60,000 nucleotides of DNA from the NCBI GenBank assembly GCA_905221605.1, contig CAJNDS010002590.1:1-60000 (forward strand). The letters run 5' to 3'. Position 1 is the stretch's first letter. Each line of letters starts with the position of its first letter. Of this stretch, positions 32,090 through 43,694 are shown piece by piece. Source of the DNA: Symbiodinium natans (taxonomy: Eukaryota > Sar > Dinophyceae > Suessiales > Symbiodiniaceae). The notes below the pieces were generated by a model, which saw nothing but the letters and a program-made list of their open reading frames with translations, was not told the origin of the DNA and did not search any database. A program made the translations under genes and the position numbers.

Positions 32090-33470
32090 CGCTTCGGGTC
32101 TAGGGTTTGCTGCAGGGCTGAAGGCCCAGGGTTTAGGGCTTAAGGGTTCAGGTTTAGGGTTTACGGATTGAGGTTTAGGGTTTAAGGGGAGGGTCCGAAA
32201 CTGATCCGCCATGCTGCCAGGCTACTGTTGCGGGCGGGGATGTCGTTGACTTCCAATGCCGGGGCATCTGCTTCTGTTAGCTGCCGCTCCTGCGCACGTC
32301 ATCTTCGAGTGTTCAGGACATCGCACGGGACCTTCATGGAGCCTTTTCACGGGAGCCTATACATAGTTGCTAGCATTAGCAAACTATGTTACACAAACAG
32401 GTGAAGGTCCAACTCGAAAGCCCGACGGCGGCCCTTTGCACGCTCAGGCCAACACAAAACACACAACGTGGTCACGCCCTGTAATAAAATTCTATGATAA
32501 GAATTATGCACGATGTGCCTCACGGAAGCCACTAATAAACAAACGGCGAAGATATTTCAACGAAGGATTTTTTGTGCCTGGCCCAGGCGCAACATCTCTC
32601 CGTAGCGGTTGAACGCAGGATCGCGCAAGGAACTTTGTGCCATGGCGGCAAAGGCGCTGACCTGCCTAACTGCAACGGTAAAATGCGGAAACTTAATGCC
32701 CAATGGTTGGGATGTTCCCCCTTATATAAACAGTTCTTAGTAGGGATTATGGTAGAGGGTACTATAATCCCTACTGAGGATTGTTAGTAGAGGGGGAACA
32801 TCCCAACCCAATCCAATGGTTTGACCGCCGCTCTGAACAGATTTGTTGGTTGCAGCCCTTCTCGTCCGCAATGTTTGCGTCCTATATCAGTGCACAAGCA
32901 TCATCCCCTTGCTGCATAGACACAAGGCGAAAGACAACTTGCTGAAGCAGAAAGCAAGCCGGTACCAAGCCTCCCCAAACCTCAGCCATGTTTACCGTCT
33001 GCACATGCCGAACGCATCCTAGCACATCCAGATCAGACGGCCGCTAGCTGCACTGCTGACAGATGCCGACAAGCTCGACGCGGATATGTTTTGTGTACTT
33101 TTAGGCCCGCCACAGCTTTGCCTGTTTTTGAATCACCTGCTTCCGGCGTTGTTTTTTTATCAAAAGGTGCAGGCTGACCTGCTTTTGTGTTAAAGGTTGC
33201 GTGAACAGCTCAGCAATCAGCATGGCCTCTTCTTAGGGTTCCGCAACGCGCTCAGCTCGGCATGCTTATGTCAAAACTATTGTGGGCAATGTCACAACAC
33301 CTTGGGCAGCCCAGAAGTTCGCATAGCCCCCGCTTTCACACGTGCGCGGAATCTGGCAGAAACATGACATCCTGTACTGCACAGGCGTGCTCCGTTGATT
33401 TTGACGGGGACTACCTACAGGGCGCTCAGCGAGCAGCTTTCCAAAACGGGCCGAGGGGATCGCCGTGAGC
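32090..33470. other. Mostly non-coding region with one palindromic element
   Basis: Begins with telomere-like repeat (32100-32190). The rest is unique sequence with no recognised gene apart from the fold-back element at 32705-32807. Confidence 0.5.
32705..32807. mobile_element. Short fold-back element
   Basis: Left arm GGTTGGGATGTTCCCCCTTA...TAGTAGGGATTAT and right arm ATAATCCCTACT...TAGAGGGGGAACATCCCAACC are complementary with small gaps, with a 12-base loop (GGTAGAGGGTAC). Flanks CCAATGG lie on both sides in the same direction, a possible target duplication. Non-autonomous MITE-like element. Confidence 0.75.
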
Positions 33471-33479
33471 CACACCGCC

Positions 33480-33984
33480 GCACAGCAAGGTGATGTTCTC
33501 AGCCCTGTCCTCTTCAACGTGCAGTGTGATTGACAAACATTCGCTTTGCTGATGATCTTTTGCTCATGCGCAGTCTTGTTGTGAATTTACCACCATGATC
33601 ACGCTCTTGAAGCAAGAGCTGTGCCAAATTGGCTTGCACTTGAATGCGGACAACACCAAGATATTCACAACGACGTGCACGGCCAGCCTGTGTCGTGGTC
33701 ATCACTGTTTCAACGATGGACGCGCAGCACGCCATTCAAACATGGGATCCCTTTCATGCCGTTTTTGCACACATGGCCCAGACACATTGAACCACGCGTT
33801 GCTTGAATGCTCCGCGCATACTTCCTTGAGACGAAGGTGGAGATCCCGAGTTGGCACAGCCCCAATCTTGTGTTTGCGAACCCTTTTCAACACGCATGCC
33901 GCCGTAAATACAGCCAGACAGATCGTGTACAATGTGCAATTTGTGGCAGCCGTTTGCCAAGCCGCAGAGGCGTGTGAGATATGA
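33480..33984 (+). pseudogene. Non-LTR reverse transcriptase remnant
   Basis: Frames in this stretch contain QGDVLSPVLFNVQCD (motif B) then a stop, RFADDLLLMRSL (motif C), and in a shifted frame IGLHLNADNTKIFTTT followed by CRFCTHGPDTLNHALLEC, the Cys/His knuckle common after the RT of non-LTR elements. Stops and shifts show decay. Upstream RT motifs were not found. Confidence 0.65.
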
Positions 33985-34062
33985 CGCGATGTGATTCAAA
34001 TTCAAATTGTTGCATAGTTGCATGTTGTGTGATGCAGACACTTGCATATGACATGTGTTGTT

Positions 34063-34330
34063 TCACTGTTCTGACCGTGACCCACGGTCGTTTCTAGGCA
34101 TTCCTCTCTGGTCAACCAGCGTCAACACTGTGACGAGAACAGACTCGTCGTCCGGCGCAAGCTTCTGCTGCGCCCCTCGTGAGTAGAAGGTGTAGTCCAT
34201 TTGGACCGTCGCTTCCCATGCGCCTTCTCCCGCGTCTTTCTTTCTGCGGTGGTGCCCGCCTCGCCCGGCCCCCTGCACGCATTCCGGGCACCAGCTTTGG
34301 AATGGCAGGTGAGTGAGCGCTAGTCTCGAC
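34063..34330 (-). pseudogene. LTR-retrotransposon integrase fragment
   Basis: Frame reads LTHLPFQSWCPECVQGAGRG and then VQMDYTFYS. The H-x(6)-W-C-x-x-C pattern is the end of the His/Cys zinc domain that precedes copia-type integrases in these genomes (compare HALSHIPFMPWCEHC in the intact element at 54500), and the Asp of MDY would be the first catalytic acid. The second half of the integrase is absent. It abuts an unrelated RT pseudogene on the other strand. Confidence 0.6.
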
Positions 34331-36310
34331 CCTTTCTCTGCCGAGGATGTTTTGCTGCAACCGTGCAACGTGTTGCCCACCAGTCTTTTGCAAAGCGCAG
34401 TTCCGCCGTGCCATCGCCCTTTTTCTCACGCTTGTCCGCGATGCCTCTGGCGCAAGTCCCACCAGCGAAACGTTGGCGTCCCCTGCGCTGGCCCGTGCTT
34501 GGAAGGTTTGGCTGCTTCTACCGTGCATGCTCCTGTTCCGACCTGCTCAATCACCGCGAGTCCCCCATCAGCTCCTCTCCAGGTTCACCGCGTTCTTCCG
34601 CGGTGAGTCGGACACCCTATTGCGTGCCGCCCTGGCGGAGGCTGGGGCGGCCTTCACAGCACCTCGTCGAGTGATGATGTTTTATAGGCTTGCTGAGCGC
34701 GCTGCCCATCTTGCGCGCCTGGGTGAGCTGTCTGCACCCCTCGCCCCGGCCTCGGAAGCTGTTTTGCATGAGTTGCGAGACCCCGTCCGCTGACCGCCAC
34801 AGGCTTACGGGCCTTTGCCCTCCTCTCTGCTGGACTTCGAGCCCGATGCACCAGTTGCGCTCGATCGAGCCGCCCTTCTCACCAACCTTCGCCATGCACG
34901 GAAGGGCTCCGCGCCGGGGCCCAGTGGATACACAGCTGAAATGCTCCGCTCGTCCTAGACGATGAGGAAGCCACGTTGGTGTTCGCGGATGTCGCGACCC
35001 TGCTGGTGCGCGCCCAGGTCCCCGCGTAGGTTGTCGCTGCCATTGCTTTGGGGCGGATGATCGCCGTTCGCAAACCTTCGGGGGGCTCCCGTGGGCTGGT
35101 TGTGGGTAACCTGCTGCGGAGACTTGTGGCACCCTCGCTCAGCAGTTCTCGCGGCAGCTTATGACACCGTTAGCCGGGAGTCCATGCTAGCGGCCTTGCA
35201 CGAGGTGCCACAAGCCTCAGCCCTGCTACCCTTCGTGCGCTTATGGTATGCCCGCGAGTCTGCATATGTGTGGGCTGCAGGTCCGCTGACCCACCGCATC
35301 ACTCAAGCTGAGGGCGCCGAAAAAGGAGACCCAGTCATGCCGGCACTTTACGCGTTGTTTGCCCCGGCTATCCGCGACCTGCAAGCTGACCTCGGCCCCG
35401 ACGAGCAAGCCATGGCATACCTCGATGACGCGTACATATTGGCCCCGCCCCACCGCGTGATGCAGCTCTACCACCGCTTGCCCAGCGGCGTGCCCAGCTC
35501 CGACTCAATCCTGACAAACCCGCGTGTGCAATAGCGGAGGGGCTTATCCAGAGGGTGTCCACCCAACAGCGAGGTCTGGGTTGGCGACCGGGCCCTCGCA
35601 TCGCGGTCTCAGCGTGGAATTGTTGCACTTGGCGTACCCTTAGGCGCACCAGAATTTGTCGCCGCACATTGGGCCGCATTGCTCGCCAAGCAAGGGTCCT
35701 CCTCCTGGCTGACACGCAGGTTGCCTGGCTGTTGTTGTCCTACTGCGCCGCCCCCCGCGCAGTACGCGCTTCGCACCTTGCCTCCTGTGAGCACGCGAGC
35801 ATACGCAGCTGGGCACGATGAAGCTGTCCTCGCGTGGTTGGATACTTTGTTGCGCGCCGATACCGCCACCGGCTTGCCGGCGCTCGCCGCCGTACGGGCA
35901 CAGCTCGCGCTGCGGCAGAGCGCCATGCAGTTGCGGCTTACTGGGCATCTTGGGCCGACGCGCTGCCAGCCCTCGCACGTCGAGACCCCCCCTTCGCTCA
36001 AACGCTGGCGCGCTCCCTCGATGGCCCAGGCCCCTCGCCCTGGCTGCCCTGCAAAAGGCCACGGTGTCCCTGCAAGCTGCAGGCTTCGAGGCCCCCTGTG
36101 GAACGCCGTCCTGACGGCTTCCAGCAGACGACGACCCCACTGACCTCACACGCGGATGGCAGCACCATGCATCGCAGGCGGTCGACGACTTTTGCCAGCG
36201 TGCCATCCGCAGAGAGCCCGATGCCGCCAGCCTGGCCATGTTGGCCCCACAGTCGGGGCCCCACCATCGAACGTGTTCACAACCCGGCCCGTCTCGCCTG
36301 AGCTCTCCCT
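34330..36310 (+). pseudogene. Degenerate non-LTR reverse transcriptase ORF
   Basis: Coding similarity runs through several frames: ARAWKVWLLLPCMLLFRP and LLSRFTAFFRGE upstream, PGPSGYTAEML, ATLLVRAQVPA then a stop, IAVRKPSGGSRGLVVG, AAYDTVSRESMLAAL (motif A), EGAEKGDPVMPALYALF (motif B), MAYLDDAYILAPP (motif C, intact YLDD), and a C-terminal region with LLRADTATGLPALAAV. Deletions are evident, since motif A follows the N-terminal palm too closely. Frameshifts and stops make it a pseudogene. Confidence 0.72.
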
Positions 36311-37071
36311 CAGCTCGCCACTCTTCCGTGCCGCTTGGCCGAGATACGTTTGTCAACGAACGCGATGGCAGCGAGTGTGTCATGCGCAGGAAGGAACGGG
36401 CGAGCGGACACTGCCTCGACCTGGCGTCGCCACTAAGCTCCATGAAGCTCGCGTCTCTGGTGACACCATGCCAGCTGCGTGGAGCAACAAAGGCACGTAA
36501 ATGCGCGAATTTGTAAGTGTGGGCGAACGGCAGCGACGGGGGAGGCATCTGCGCCAGGTCGACGGAAGAACGCTGGGATTGGGCGGGCGCGTACCGGCTG
36601 CGGGCTGCGTGATTTGAACTCCCACACCGTTTGCAAATGGGATCCCACAACTCGGTGGAAAACACGACCCACTAGAGTTGTGGGGTAGCCCCGTGAAACA
36701 TAATGCTTTCCAAACTATGTGAGCTGGGTTGACGCTGCATGTGATGTTGAGCGGTGCAAGCTCAAGAAAAATGAGAACATACAAATGTTCAAGGTGGAAA
36801 TGAAAACACCTGTATCTCGCGAGCGCTTTACCAGCAAGTCCGTCTAGGGCCGTAGCTTGACTCGAACAGGCCAAACCAAAAACCTCAAGGTAACGTGACT
36901 CCAAGATATTCCAAGGGAGGCACACCCGTTCGTGGAAACCATAGGCGACGTGCATTGCGTTCCTCAGCATGCCACGGGAGTTGCCGGCGAGCGTGGGCGC
37001 CGCGCCGACGCCGCCTGAGCTGCAGTGCAGCCGCGCTATGTGCCACATCACGAGTCGAGTCGAGTCGAGTC

Positions 37072-37082
37072 GAAACCTGATC
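37072..37082 (+). repeat. GAGTC pentanucleotide repeat edge
   Basis: Four tandem GAGTC units end here (from about 37053). It lies 50-80 bp beyond the 3' end of the RT ORF at 37134-38618 and may mark the element end. Confidence 0.4.
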
Positions 37083-37133
37083 GCCCGAAGGCGTCCCCTT
37101 TAGGGTACAGGTGAAACGTTCTATAGGCACCTT

Positions 37134-38640
37134 TTATGCAGATTCCTGCCCCATCACAAATTTGCAAAAATCATCGCGTGACTCATTCCACATATTGTTG
37201 TTCATAGCTGCTGTTTCCCAGGTGGCCCAGCGTTGGAAGCGAGCAAAATTCTCTAGGCAAGTCATCCACATGCTGCCGCGTCTACCGGGGTTAGGCCGCC
37301 CCATCGGCTGCCACTTCAAAGCACGTTTAACCCATCTTGCATCAGGCAAGTTGGCAATGTGTCTCGCAAAATTCCAATAAGAATGCAAACAAAGTTGTCC
37401 CCATGTAGGCCGTCGCAAAGCTTCCCAACACCGCAACGCTTTCATGTTCCACTGGTGTAGGATGTGGTGCCACGGCATGTCCCATTGGACGTCGGATGGA
37501 GGACCAACAATGCGCCGCAAAAACTTTCTGAAGACAACATCATGATGGCGAACATCTGCTTGGAAAATAGCTCTGTGGCCAGCCGCAAAACATGCCACGG
37601 GAGTGATTACGGCATCGAAAAATCGGAGTCGCTGTGTCAAGGAAACGTTGCGATCACACAGCACGTCCTTGTTTGCAAAGAATGCTTTCGACGCAGCCTG
37701 CATATGAAAGTCCACATCAGCAGATGTTGCTTTTGAGCCACGGCTCGACAATAAACAGCCCAACCATTTGTGAGCGTCACTGGGCGGCAAAATGCTGACA
37801 GTGTTGCCAGTGGGGGTGATCAACTTGGGGGGCGCTTGCGCTTCAGTGGTCAACACCTTGGTTTTTCGAGCATTCAAGCGGAGGCCAACAGCTGAACAAC
37901 AACGGACCAACTCATCCAGCATTTGCGCGGCATCATTTGCGGAGTTTGCGAACAGCAATAGGTCGTCAGCAAATCTGAGGTCCAGTAATGGTGGTAGGCC
38001 ATCACCAAAATCAAGACCTAGAAACTCGACAGATTGCCTCCAAGCGCTGAGAGCGGCTTGAAGAACCGCACAGAACAATCGAGGACTCAAAACACAACCT
38101 TGGCGGACGCCCCCACAGATTTTGAACCAGCGGCTCAAATTGGAATCGCCGCGAACAACACCTTCTTGATCTTGGTATAACATCTGCAAAACCCACACCA
38201 AATGGTCAGATACACCTTGTGTCCGCAGCGCTGTCCAAAGAGCAGACCACTCAACACTGTCAAATGCTTTAGCAAAATCGACACTTACAATCCAAAGCGG
38301 GAGATTGGCAGCAAATGTTTTATCCAACAAAACATTTGCCGTAAGTAGATGCTCTTCAATACGGCGTCCCACTCTGAAACCGTGTTGTTCCTCTGGTTGC
38401 GACGCGTCCAAGATGTTTTCGATGCGACCAAGAATCATACGCGCAAAGACTTTGTACATCAGTCGAACATTTGCAATCGGCCTAAAATCCAAAGTGGTCC
38501 TCGCTTTTGTCATTTTTGCCAACATGGTGAAAACAGTTTTCCGCCAACCAGCGGGCACGTTACCTCGCAGTAAGAATGTATTGAAGGAATTCAATATCAC
38601 ATCACGATTGCTAATCATTGCTGTGCAAGGGCCTAGCGCG
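37134..38640 (-). CDS. Non-LTR retrotransposon reverse transcriptase (open, 494 aa from first ATG)
   Basis: Numbered from the ATG at 38618: RPIANVRLMYKVFARMI (fingers), motif A VSVDFAKAFDSV (Asp114, Asp120), motif B GGVRQGCVLSPRLF (~169-182), motif C RFADDLLLF (Asp218, Asp219), then RLNARKTKVLTT and WLGCLLS (thumb), and a C-terminal region RRWATWETAAMN. The frame continues upstream past the ATG (CTAM), so this is the 3' part of a longer ORF, with no endonuclease seen. Catalytic residues are intact. The family differs from the RT in the 22.8-28.1 kb cluster. Confidence 0.82.
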
Positions 38641-38645
38641 CGTCT

Positions 38646-39279
38646 TTAGCGTTGCGAACTCAAGCGTTGCTGGCCGTTCCGGACGAGGGGCCGTTTCATC
38701 CGACACGACCGCTGCAAAGCCCGCCGTGGCCGTGCACGCTGCCCGCACCATCCCGCACCTCTGCGGCTAGGTCTACGGGCCCGTGCGCGTCGCTTGACCA
38801 ACACGCACCTGCCCAACGACTGCACCCCGCCGTCGCCAAGGGAGTTCAGTCGGGTCGACAACAATGTCCACACAGGCCAACGGCGGCTGTCGACTTTTGA
38901 AAAGGGAATCCGGTCTTGACCCATCGCCGTATATAAAATGGCCGACCACCTCTGACAGGGCCGTTTGTGGCGTGTATAAGGATCTCGACCAAACAACAAC
39001 GCATGCACCAGGCATGCCAGCCGTATCCAACGCTGCAAATAGTGACTCGTGATCAACTATTTCGACAGCTTTGCGTAAATCAAGAGTTGCCCACCACAAT
39101 GTGCATCCCCATTCCACACACTTCCCGAGCATTGAACGAAGCACCACCAATGCATGTTTTCTACCTTTGTGCAAGGACCGAAGCCCATTTGGTCTGGTGA
39201 CAATGCGGGCCAGTCGTCCGCAGTCGTGACAAAGTGCGGAATAACATGAGGGTTTCATCACAGGAGCCAAGCGTCCCAA
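38646..39279 (-). pseudogene. Reverse transcriptase N-terminal remnant
   Basis: Frame contains VTRPNGLRSLHKGRKHALVV and LWWATLDLRKAVEIVDHESL, a recognisable RT palm motif A in which the usual F-D pair after the first Asp is changed (K-A-V-E). It follows directly upstream of the 37134-38618 RT on the same strand but duplicates the same domain region, so it belongs to another copy. Confidence 0.5.
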
Positions 39280-39371
39280 TAGTAGCTTAGGAAAAAAATT
39301 GAAACGTGATTTTGAGGACCGCCATCAGACGTTAGCGATTTATCGCCCGCATTCGCCCGCCCGTTTTGGGT

Positions 39372-39585
39372 AAGGGCTGGGGCTGGGGCTGGGGCTGGGG
39401 CTGGGGCTGGGGCTGGGCCTGGGGCTGGGGCTGGGGCTGGGGCGGGGGCTAGGGGCTGGGGCTCTGGGGCTGGCTCTGGGGCTGGCTCTGTGGGGCTGGC
39501 TCTGTGGGGCTGGCTCTGTGGGCTGGCTCTGTGGGGCTGGCTCTGGGGCTGGCTCTGTGGGGCTGGCTCTGTGGGGCAGGCCCTT
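39372..39585. repeat. GGGGCT / GGCTCTGTGGGGCT tandem repeat
   Basis: About 10 GGGGCTG hexa/heptamers followed by several GGCTGGCTCTGTGG units. Open frames through it (Pro-Ala or Ala-Ser-Pro repeats on minus) are repeat artefacts. Confidence 0.88.
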
Positions 39586-40069
39586 TTCCACAAGCTCAGT
39601 GAATCCACCATAAATCCCTTGTTGACAGTTCTCTCATTGAAATCGCCCATCCAACTCACGGGATTAAAGGTTGTGTTCACTTGTTCATTCATTTCGTACA
39701 CTTGTAATATAATTCACGCGTGTACTCATTCATTCATACGTCCCGGGCTTTTATCTCTTCATATTGTATTACCGCCCGGGAAGATACGAAGGGAATACTA
39801 TTAGAAGAAGATAATAAAATAAAAGCACGAATAGAATGAGTGTGGTAACAACAAAAATCGGTACTTTTCCATAACTGCTCCACATAACCGGTCGATAACA
39901 CATTGCGTTCGATGCCGCCAGTCGCCCCTTCCACTATGCCTTTCGAGCGCAGGCACTGATGCCTTGGCTCCATGGTCGGCAGCCGTCTGCATTCGCGGAA
40001 GTAGGAGTTGGATGAGTTGGCGAGTTCGCGTCGCGTGATGCTGCCCCCAAATCTCTGTCGGTCAAAACG

Positions 40070-41420
40070 TGGGCCTCCTGCCCTTCCAGCACCCGCGCCC
40101 ACGCAGGGCGTTTGAACCCTCCGTAAGCAGCTCGCTCGCGAACCTGGGCCATCGGGCCTGGATGACCGGCAAGCCGTCGGCCCAGGCTGCCCAGTACTCC
40201 GGGCAGGTCCGGCAAGGCGGGGAATTCGGGGAGCGGCCGTTACTCTTCGCTGAGCCGGATCTGGGTGGCCAATTGGCGCGCCAAGCACTACGTACCCGTG
40301 CTCCTCAGGTGATTTATCCCGCGCCACACGTCTGCAGTCGGGTGGGGCTGGACCAGCTGCAGACACGCGTCTTGCCGTGGTTCCATGCGACGCCACACGT
40401 GGCTTCCACCTGACCTGCGAGGTCAGCCCGCGGGTTGATCACACGCCTGCCGGGCTAAGCTCGTGGAGCATGCGTGGGTCGGCGTCGCCCGTGAAAGCGG
40501 TGGGGCCGGACGGACAGGTCGTACCACAGCAGCACAATGGCTAGCGCCAGCGCATGCCTCTCACGCTACTGCCCCGGGAGTGGCACCGCATGATCGCCGT
40601 CGCGGGGCCCAGCATGCTGCCACTGAGGCCATAATGCCCGGCGGCTTGAGATGCACCCCGATGTGACGCTGGTTTCCCCGGATGGCCGCAGCGCTTGAAA
40701 CGGTCTCGCGAGCTGCCTTCCTTAGAAAACTACACCAGCTTTCGTGCGCCTGTTTTACGGGCAGCCGTCGGTGTATTGCTGGGGACGCGGCAGGCCTTTG
40801 TCGTGACAAATGCCAGGCCGAGGGTCATGGGTGTTTTTCGTCGGGCAGCACGACGACCTTGAGCATGCGGCGGATGACCTCCAAACAGGCGACGAGTTCC
40901 TTGCATACCTAGATGACCTGTACGTCATTTCCGTGGCGGGACGCGCAAAGGCCGGCCCCGGACCTTGTCACGTTTCGGGTCCAGGAACATTGCGGCATCG
41001 CGTAGGCAAGACGCATGTGTACAATGCTGGCTGCGGGGAGCCGCCACCAAGCGTGAGCGAGCTGGGCGACGACGCATGGCACAGCGGCCGCCCAACCCAC
41101 GACGCGGGTTTACCGCGCTGGGTGTCCCATACTGGGCCACCCAGACTACGCACGCGTCTCCCTGTCGTCCAATGTGCATGGCACCTCCGGTTCATGTGCG
41201 CGAGCACGCGTGCCAACTTTCGTAAAAAAGATGCAATGTCCCGCCCGAGGTCATCCGTCCGTATGCTGAGACGCGACTGGGCACTGTGCACGACCTTGTT
41301 GTGGGCTTGCGCGGGGGAATCGACGGACGGCCCCCTCACATCCACCACCTGGGCCGTCGCCACATTGCCCGCAGCGCTTAAGCGCACACAGAAGGCAAGA
41401 AGTAAAAACCCCTCCCCCAA
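40070..41420 (+). pseudogene. Degenerate reverse transcriptase related to the 34.3-36.3 kb copy
   Basis: Shifted frames contain LETVSRAAFLRKL (motif A region; first Asp replaced), FLAYLDDLYVISV (motif C, intact), RVGKTHVYNAGC, and VSELGDDAWHS. The motif order and wording parallel the 34.3-36.3 kb pseudogene. Motif B is missing. Many frame changes. Confidence 0.6.
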
Positions 41421-41533
41421 AGGGAGGGAGGAGCTACACCAGGTAGTGCCCGAAGACAGTTACCCTCTTGCGAGCACCGACTGAGATGTTGAAACAGCTC
41501 AGGGCATCCGCATCTTCCCCCGATGGGCGCATT

Positions 41534-41575
41534 GAACTAGCGAGGGTATTGCCGGTCGACAAGAACCCACGTGCC
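41534..41575 (+). repeat. 42-bp direct repeat, copy 1
   Basis: Block running from GAACTAGCGAGGGTATTG through GTCGACAAGAACCCAC to TGCCA. It is repeated at 41763-41804 with two substitutions. The plus frame through both copies is open (ARVLPVDKNP in the first). Confidence 0.8.
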
Positions 41576-41762
41576 ATCGGTAGCCAACATTCAAGGAGGA
41601 CGCACTTCGACACCAAAATTGTGAGCCCGCAGGCTCTCTTGATCGTCATTGTAATCGCACTTTTCACACGCCCCGTGGGCTGGCTCCCAATGCGCAGCGT
41701 CAACTGCATGCTTATTCAAGCAGGCGAAGGCACTGGCTCGTGTCTGCTTTCAGCTTCTGCGA

Positions 41763-41804
41763 GAACTAGCGAGGGCATTGCCGGTCGACAAGAACCCACC
41801 TGCC
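41763..41804 (+). repeat. 42-bp direct repeat, copy 2
   Basis: Second copy of the 41534 block, 229 bp downstream. Could be a target duplication by unequal exchange or two copies of a small element; flanks are not alike. Confidence 0.8.
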
Positions 41805-42982
41805 AGCGGCTTGCCCTTAAGTGGACACTGCAGCGGGTGGACTCTCTGCCGGTGCCAACCAGCAGATGGTGGGGGATCGCAATTGAGCAGGGTTCATTCC
41901 TTGCTTGCAGGACCTGGGTTGTGTGCAAAAAGAGGATTCAGGCTCACTTGGCTCATGCAGGTTCCGGGAAAACACTGCGTCTCTGGCAACTTTTGCGCGG
42001 ACGTTTGCCCTCGGTTTGGGCCGGTTCCTCCTCTCCTGCTTGTGAAAAGCAGAGCACTCGCACAGTTCTTTTCGCAAGTCGTGTTCAGCTGAACTGTCCA
42101 ATGTCAGCAGAAAGCTCTCTCCAAGAGCTCAGGTCTCAAGGCTTACAAATTTCATCTCAACTTTGCTAAACAAAGGAGGAAAGCAAAAGAAACATGCAAA
42201 ACCTTTGGGGATTGCTTCAGGACTTCAGGTCTGTCTCAAAACCAACAGCATGCACTCACCATGCCTCAGTCAGGTTCCCAACGCACACGTAACGGTACGA
42301 ACGACGTGGGCATGCACACGGAGTGAGTAACTGCAAAGGTCTGTCCCTACGAACTGCTTCAAGGCTTTGCACAGCAAGCTCAGTGCTCTCCAAACTCATC
42401 ACTGGGAACTGAACCAAACGTCATGCCATGCCAAAACAAGTTCTTGCCATGCCAAAACAAAGCCATGCACAAAACACATGCTCTTGCAAAGACATGCCAC
42501 TGTAAGACAGCTTCTGTACTGCCAACAACTAGGCACACCAAGGAAAGCGTAAACTTTTCTGCATACAAGCGAAAGCATTCGCGGCCGTGAGGGTGAAACT
42601 GAGGGGCCTGAGACCTGGTGTTCTGAGGTGTTCGCACCACTGGGCTTTACCAGTTGGCTCAACTGAACTTAGGTCAGGAGCTAGCCTACTCACTACAGGA
42701 CTGCAGGAGGCTCTACTGGCGGGACAAACCTCTACCCTGTTTGGAGAACCCAGGCAACTGGCCTGGAGCTTGAGAGGCCCCAGAGCTCCTCACTTGTTCT
42801 CCAGTTTCGTACTGAGGCCGGAAAGCTCTCCGTCGGCTGGCTCGTACCAGTACCGAGGTAGAAGGCCCAAGCACCCAAGTAGGATGCGACTCGGCCAGTC
42901 CTCATGATTTGACAACTGCACCGCACAGGGAGAAGCCTTGCATTCATGTCAGGCCCTGGTGCACAACTTACTACCTGCTGAC

Positions 42983-43263
42983 CTCTCTCTTACGCTGCCG
43001 TCTCTAGACCCCACCAGAGATCGTCGTACTCAGAGCTGATTCAAAACTCGAAGGGTGTTGGGCGTACGGACTCGACGCAAAACTGAAGAATCGACAGGGC
43101 TGAGAGGCCCAGGACACAACGATCTTCGGCCATTTGGCCGCGAAAATTTGGAGTGAGAAACTCCAACACAATGCAGTTCTGAGACGGGAGAGTCCGCGGG
43201 CTTACGGAAGCTCTGAGTACGACGATCTCTGGTGGGGTCTAGAGACGGCAGCATAAGAGAGAG
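42983..43263. mobile_element. Fold-back element with 55-bp arms
   Basis: Arms at 42983-43037 and 43209-43263 are complementary over 55 bp with one mismatch (GCGTAAG against GCATAAG), enclosing about 170 bp. No coding capacity. Probably a MITE or an inverted duplication. Confidence 0.82.
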
Positions 43264-43317
43264 CAGCGGTTTTTTGGCGACATAGCGGTGGACATACGGC
43301 GCTTCGTCGCGACACAG

Positions 43318-43445
43318 AGGCCCGGTGAACCCGGTGTACCTGCGGGTTCACCGGGTTCACCTGCGCCAGTTTGCCCTCACGTGGGTCCGGTGAACCCGGT
43401 GCACCCGCAGGTTCACCAAGTACACCTGCGCCGGTTTTGCCCTCA
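43318..43445. repeat. GGTGAACCCGG palindromic repeats
   Basis: CCGGTGAACCCGGTG and its complement CGGGTTCACCGGG alternate, with CACCTGCGCC spacers, in two ~65-bp copies. Each copy can form a hairpin. Confidence 0.8.
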
Positions 43446-43592
43446 GGTGCGTCGTCGTCGCGTCGTCGTTGTTGCCGCGTCGTCGTCGCGTCGTCGTCGC
43501 GTCGTCGTCTTCGCGTCGTCGCCTCGTCGTCGCGTCGTCGCGTCGTCGTCGTCGCGTCGTCGCGTCGTCGCCTCCTTTTCGTCTCCGGCTCT
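43446..43592. repeat. CGTCGT repeat
   Basis: TCG/CGT trinucleotide microsatellite with interruptions (Arg-Arg-Val or Asp-Asp-Ala type frames). Similar tracts return at 44263-44425 and 44580-44620. Confidence 0.88.
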
Positions 43593-43694
43593 TGGGGTAA
43601 CATTTTGGAGGGCTAGGGCTGAGGCAGGAGGGTGGCTGCAGGGGCTGCAGTGGCTGCAGGGGCTGTAGGTGGGGCAGGCCGGCTGCAGGGGACT

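Larger units (their letters stand above)
41405..42980. other. Region without a recognised gene
   Basis: A plus open frame of 233 codons (41468-42169) spans both 42-bp repeats but has no recognisable domain. CATGCCAAAACAA is repeated at about 42427-42460. Otherwise nothing seen. Confidence 0.4.

Noticed and set aside
36590-36665. tRNA-like T-arm on the minus strand (GGGAGTTCAAATCACG)
   Set aside because: No matching acceptor stem, D-arm or anticodon arm could be laid out at the right distances.
39258-39701. Minus-strand ORF rich in Pro-Ala repeats
   Set aside because: It is a translation of the GGGGCT tandem repeat.
41468-42169. 233-codon plus-strand ORF
   Set aside because: Spans two direct-repeat copies, has no recognisable domain, and sits beside a decayed RT; not convincing as a gene.
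43202-43616. Arg/Asp/Val-rich ORFs on both strands
   Set aside because: Direct translation of the CGTCGT microsatellite.
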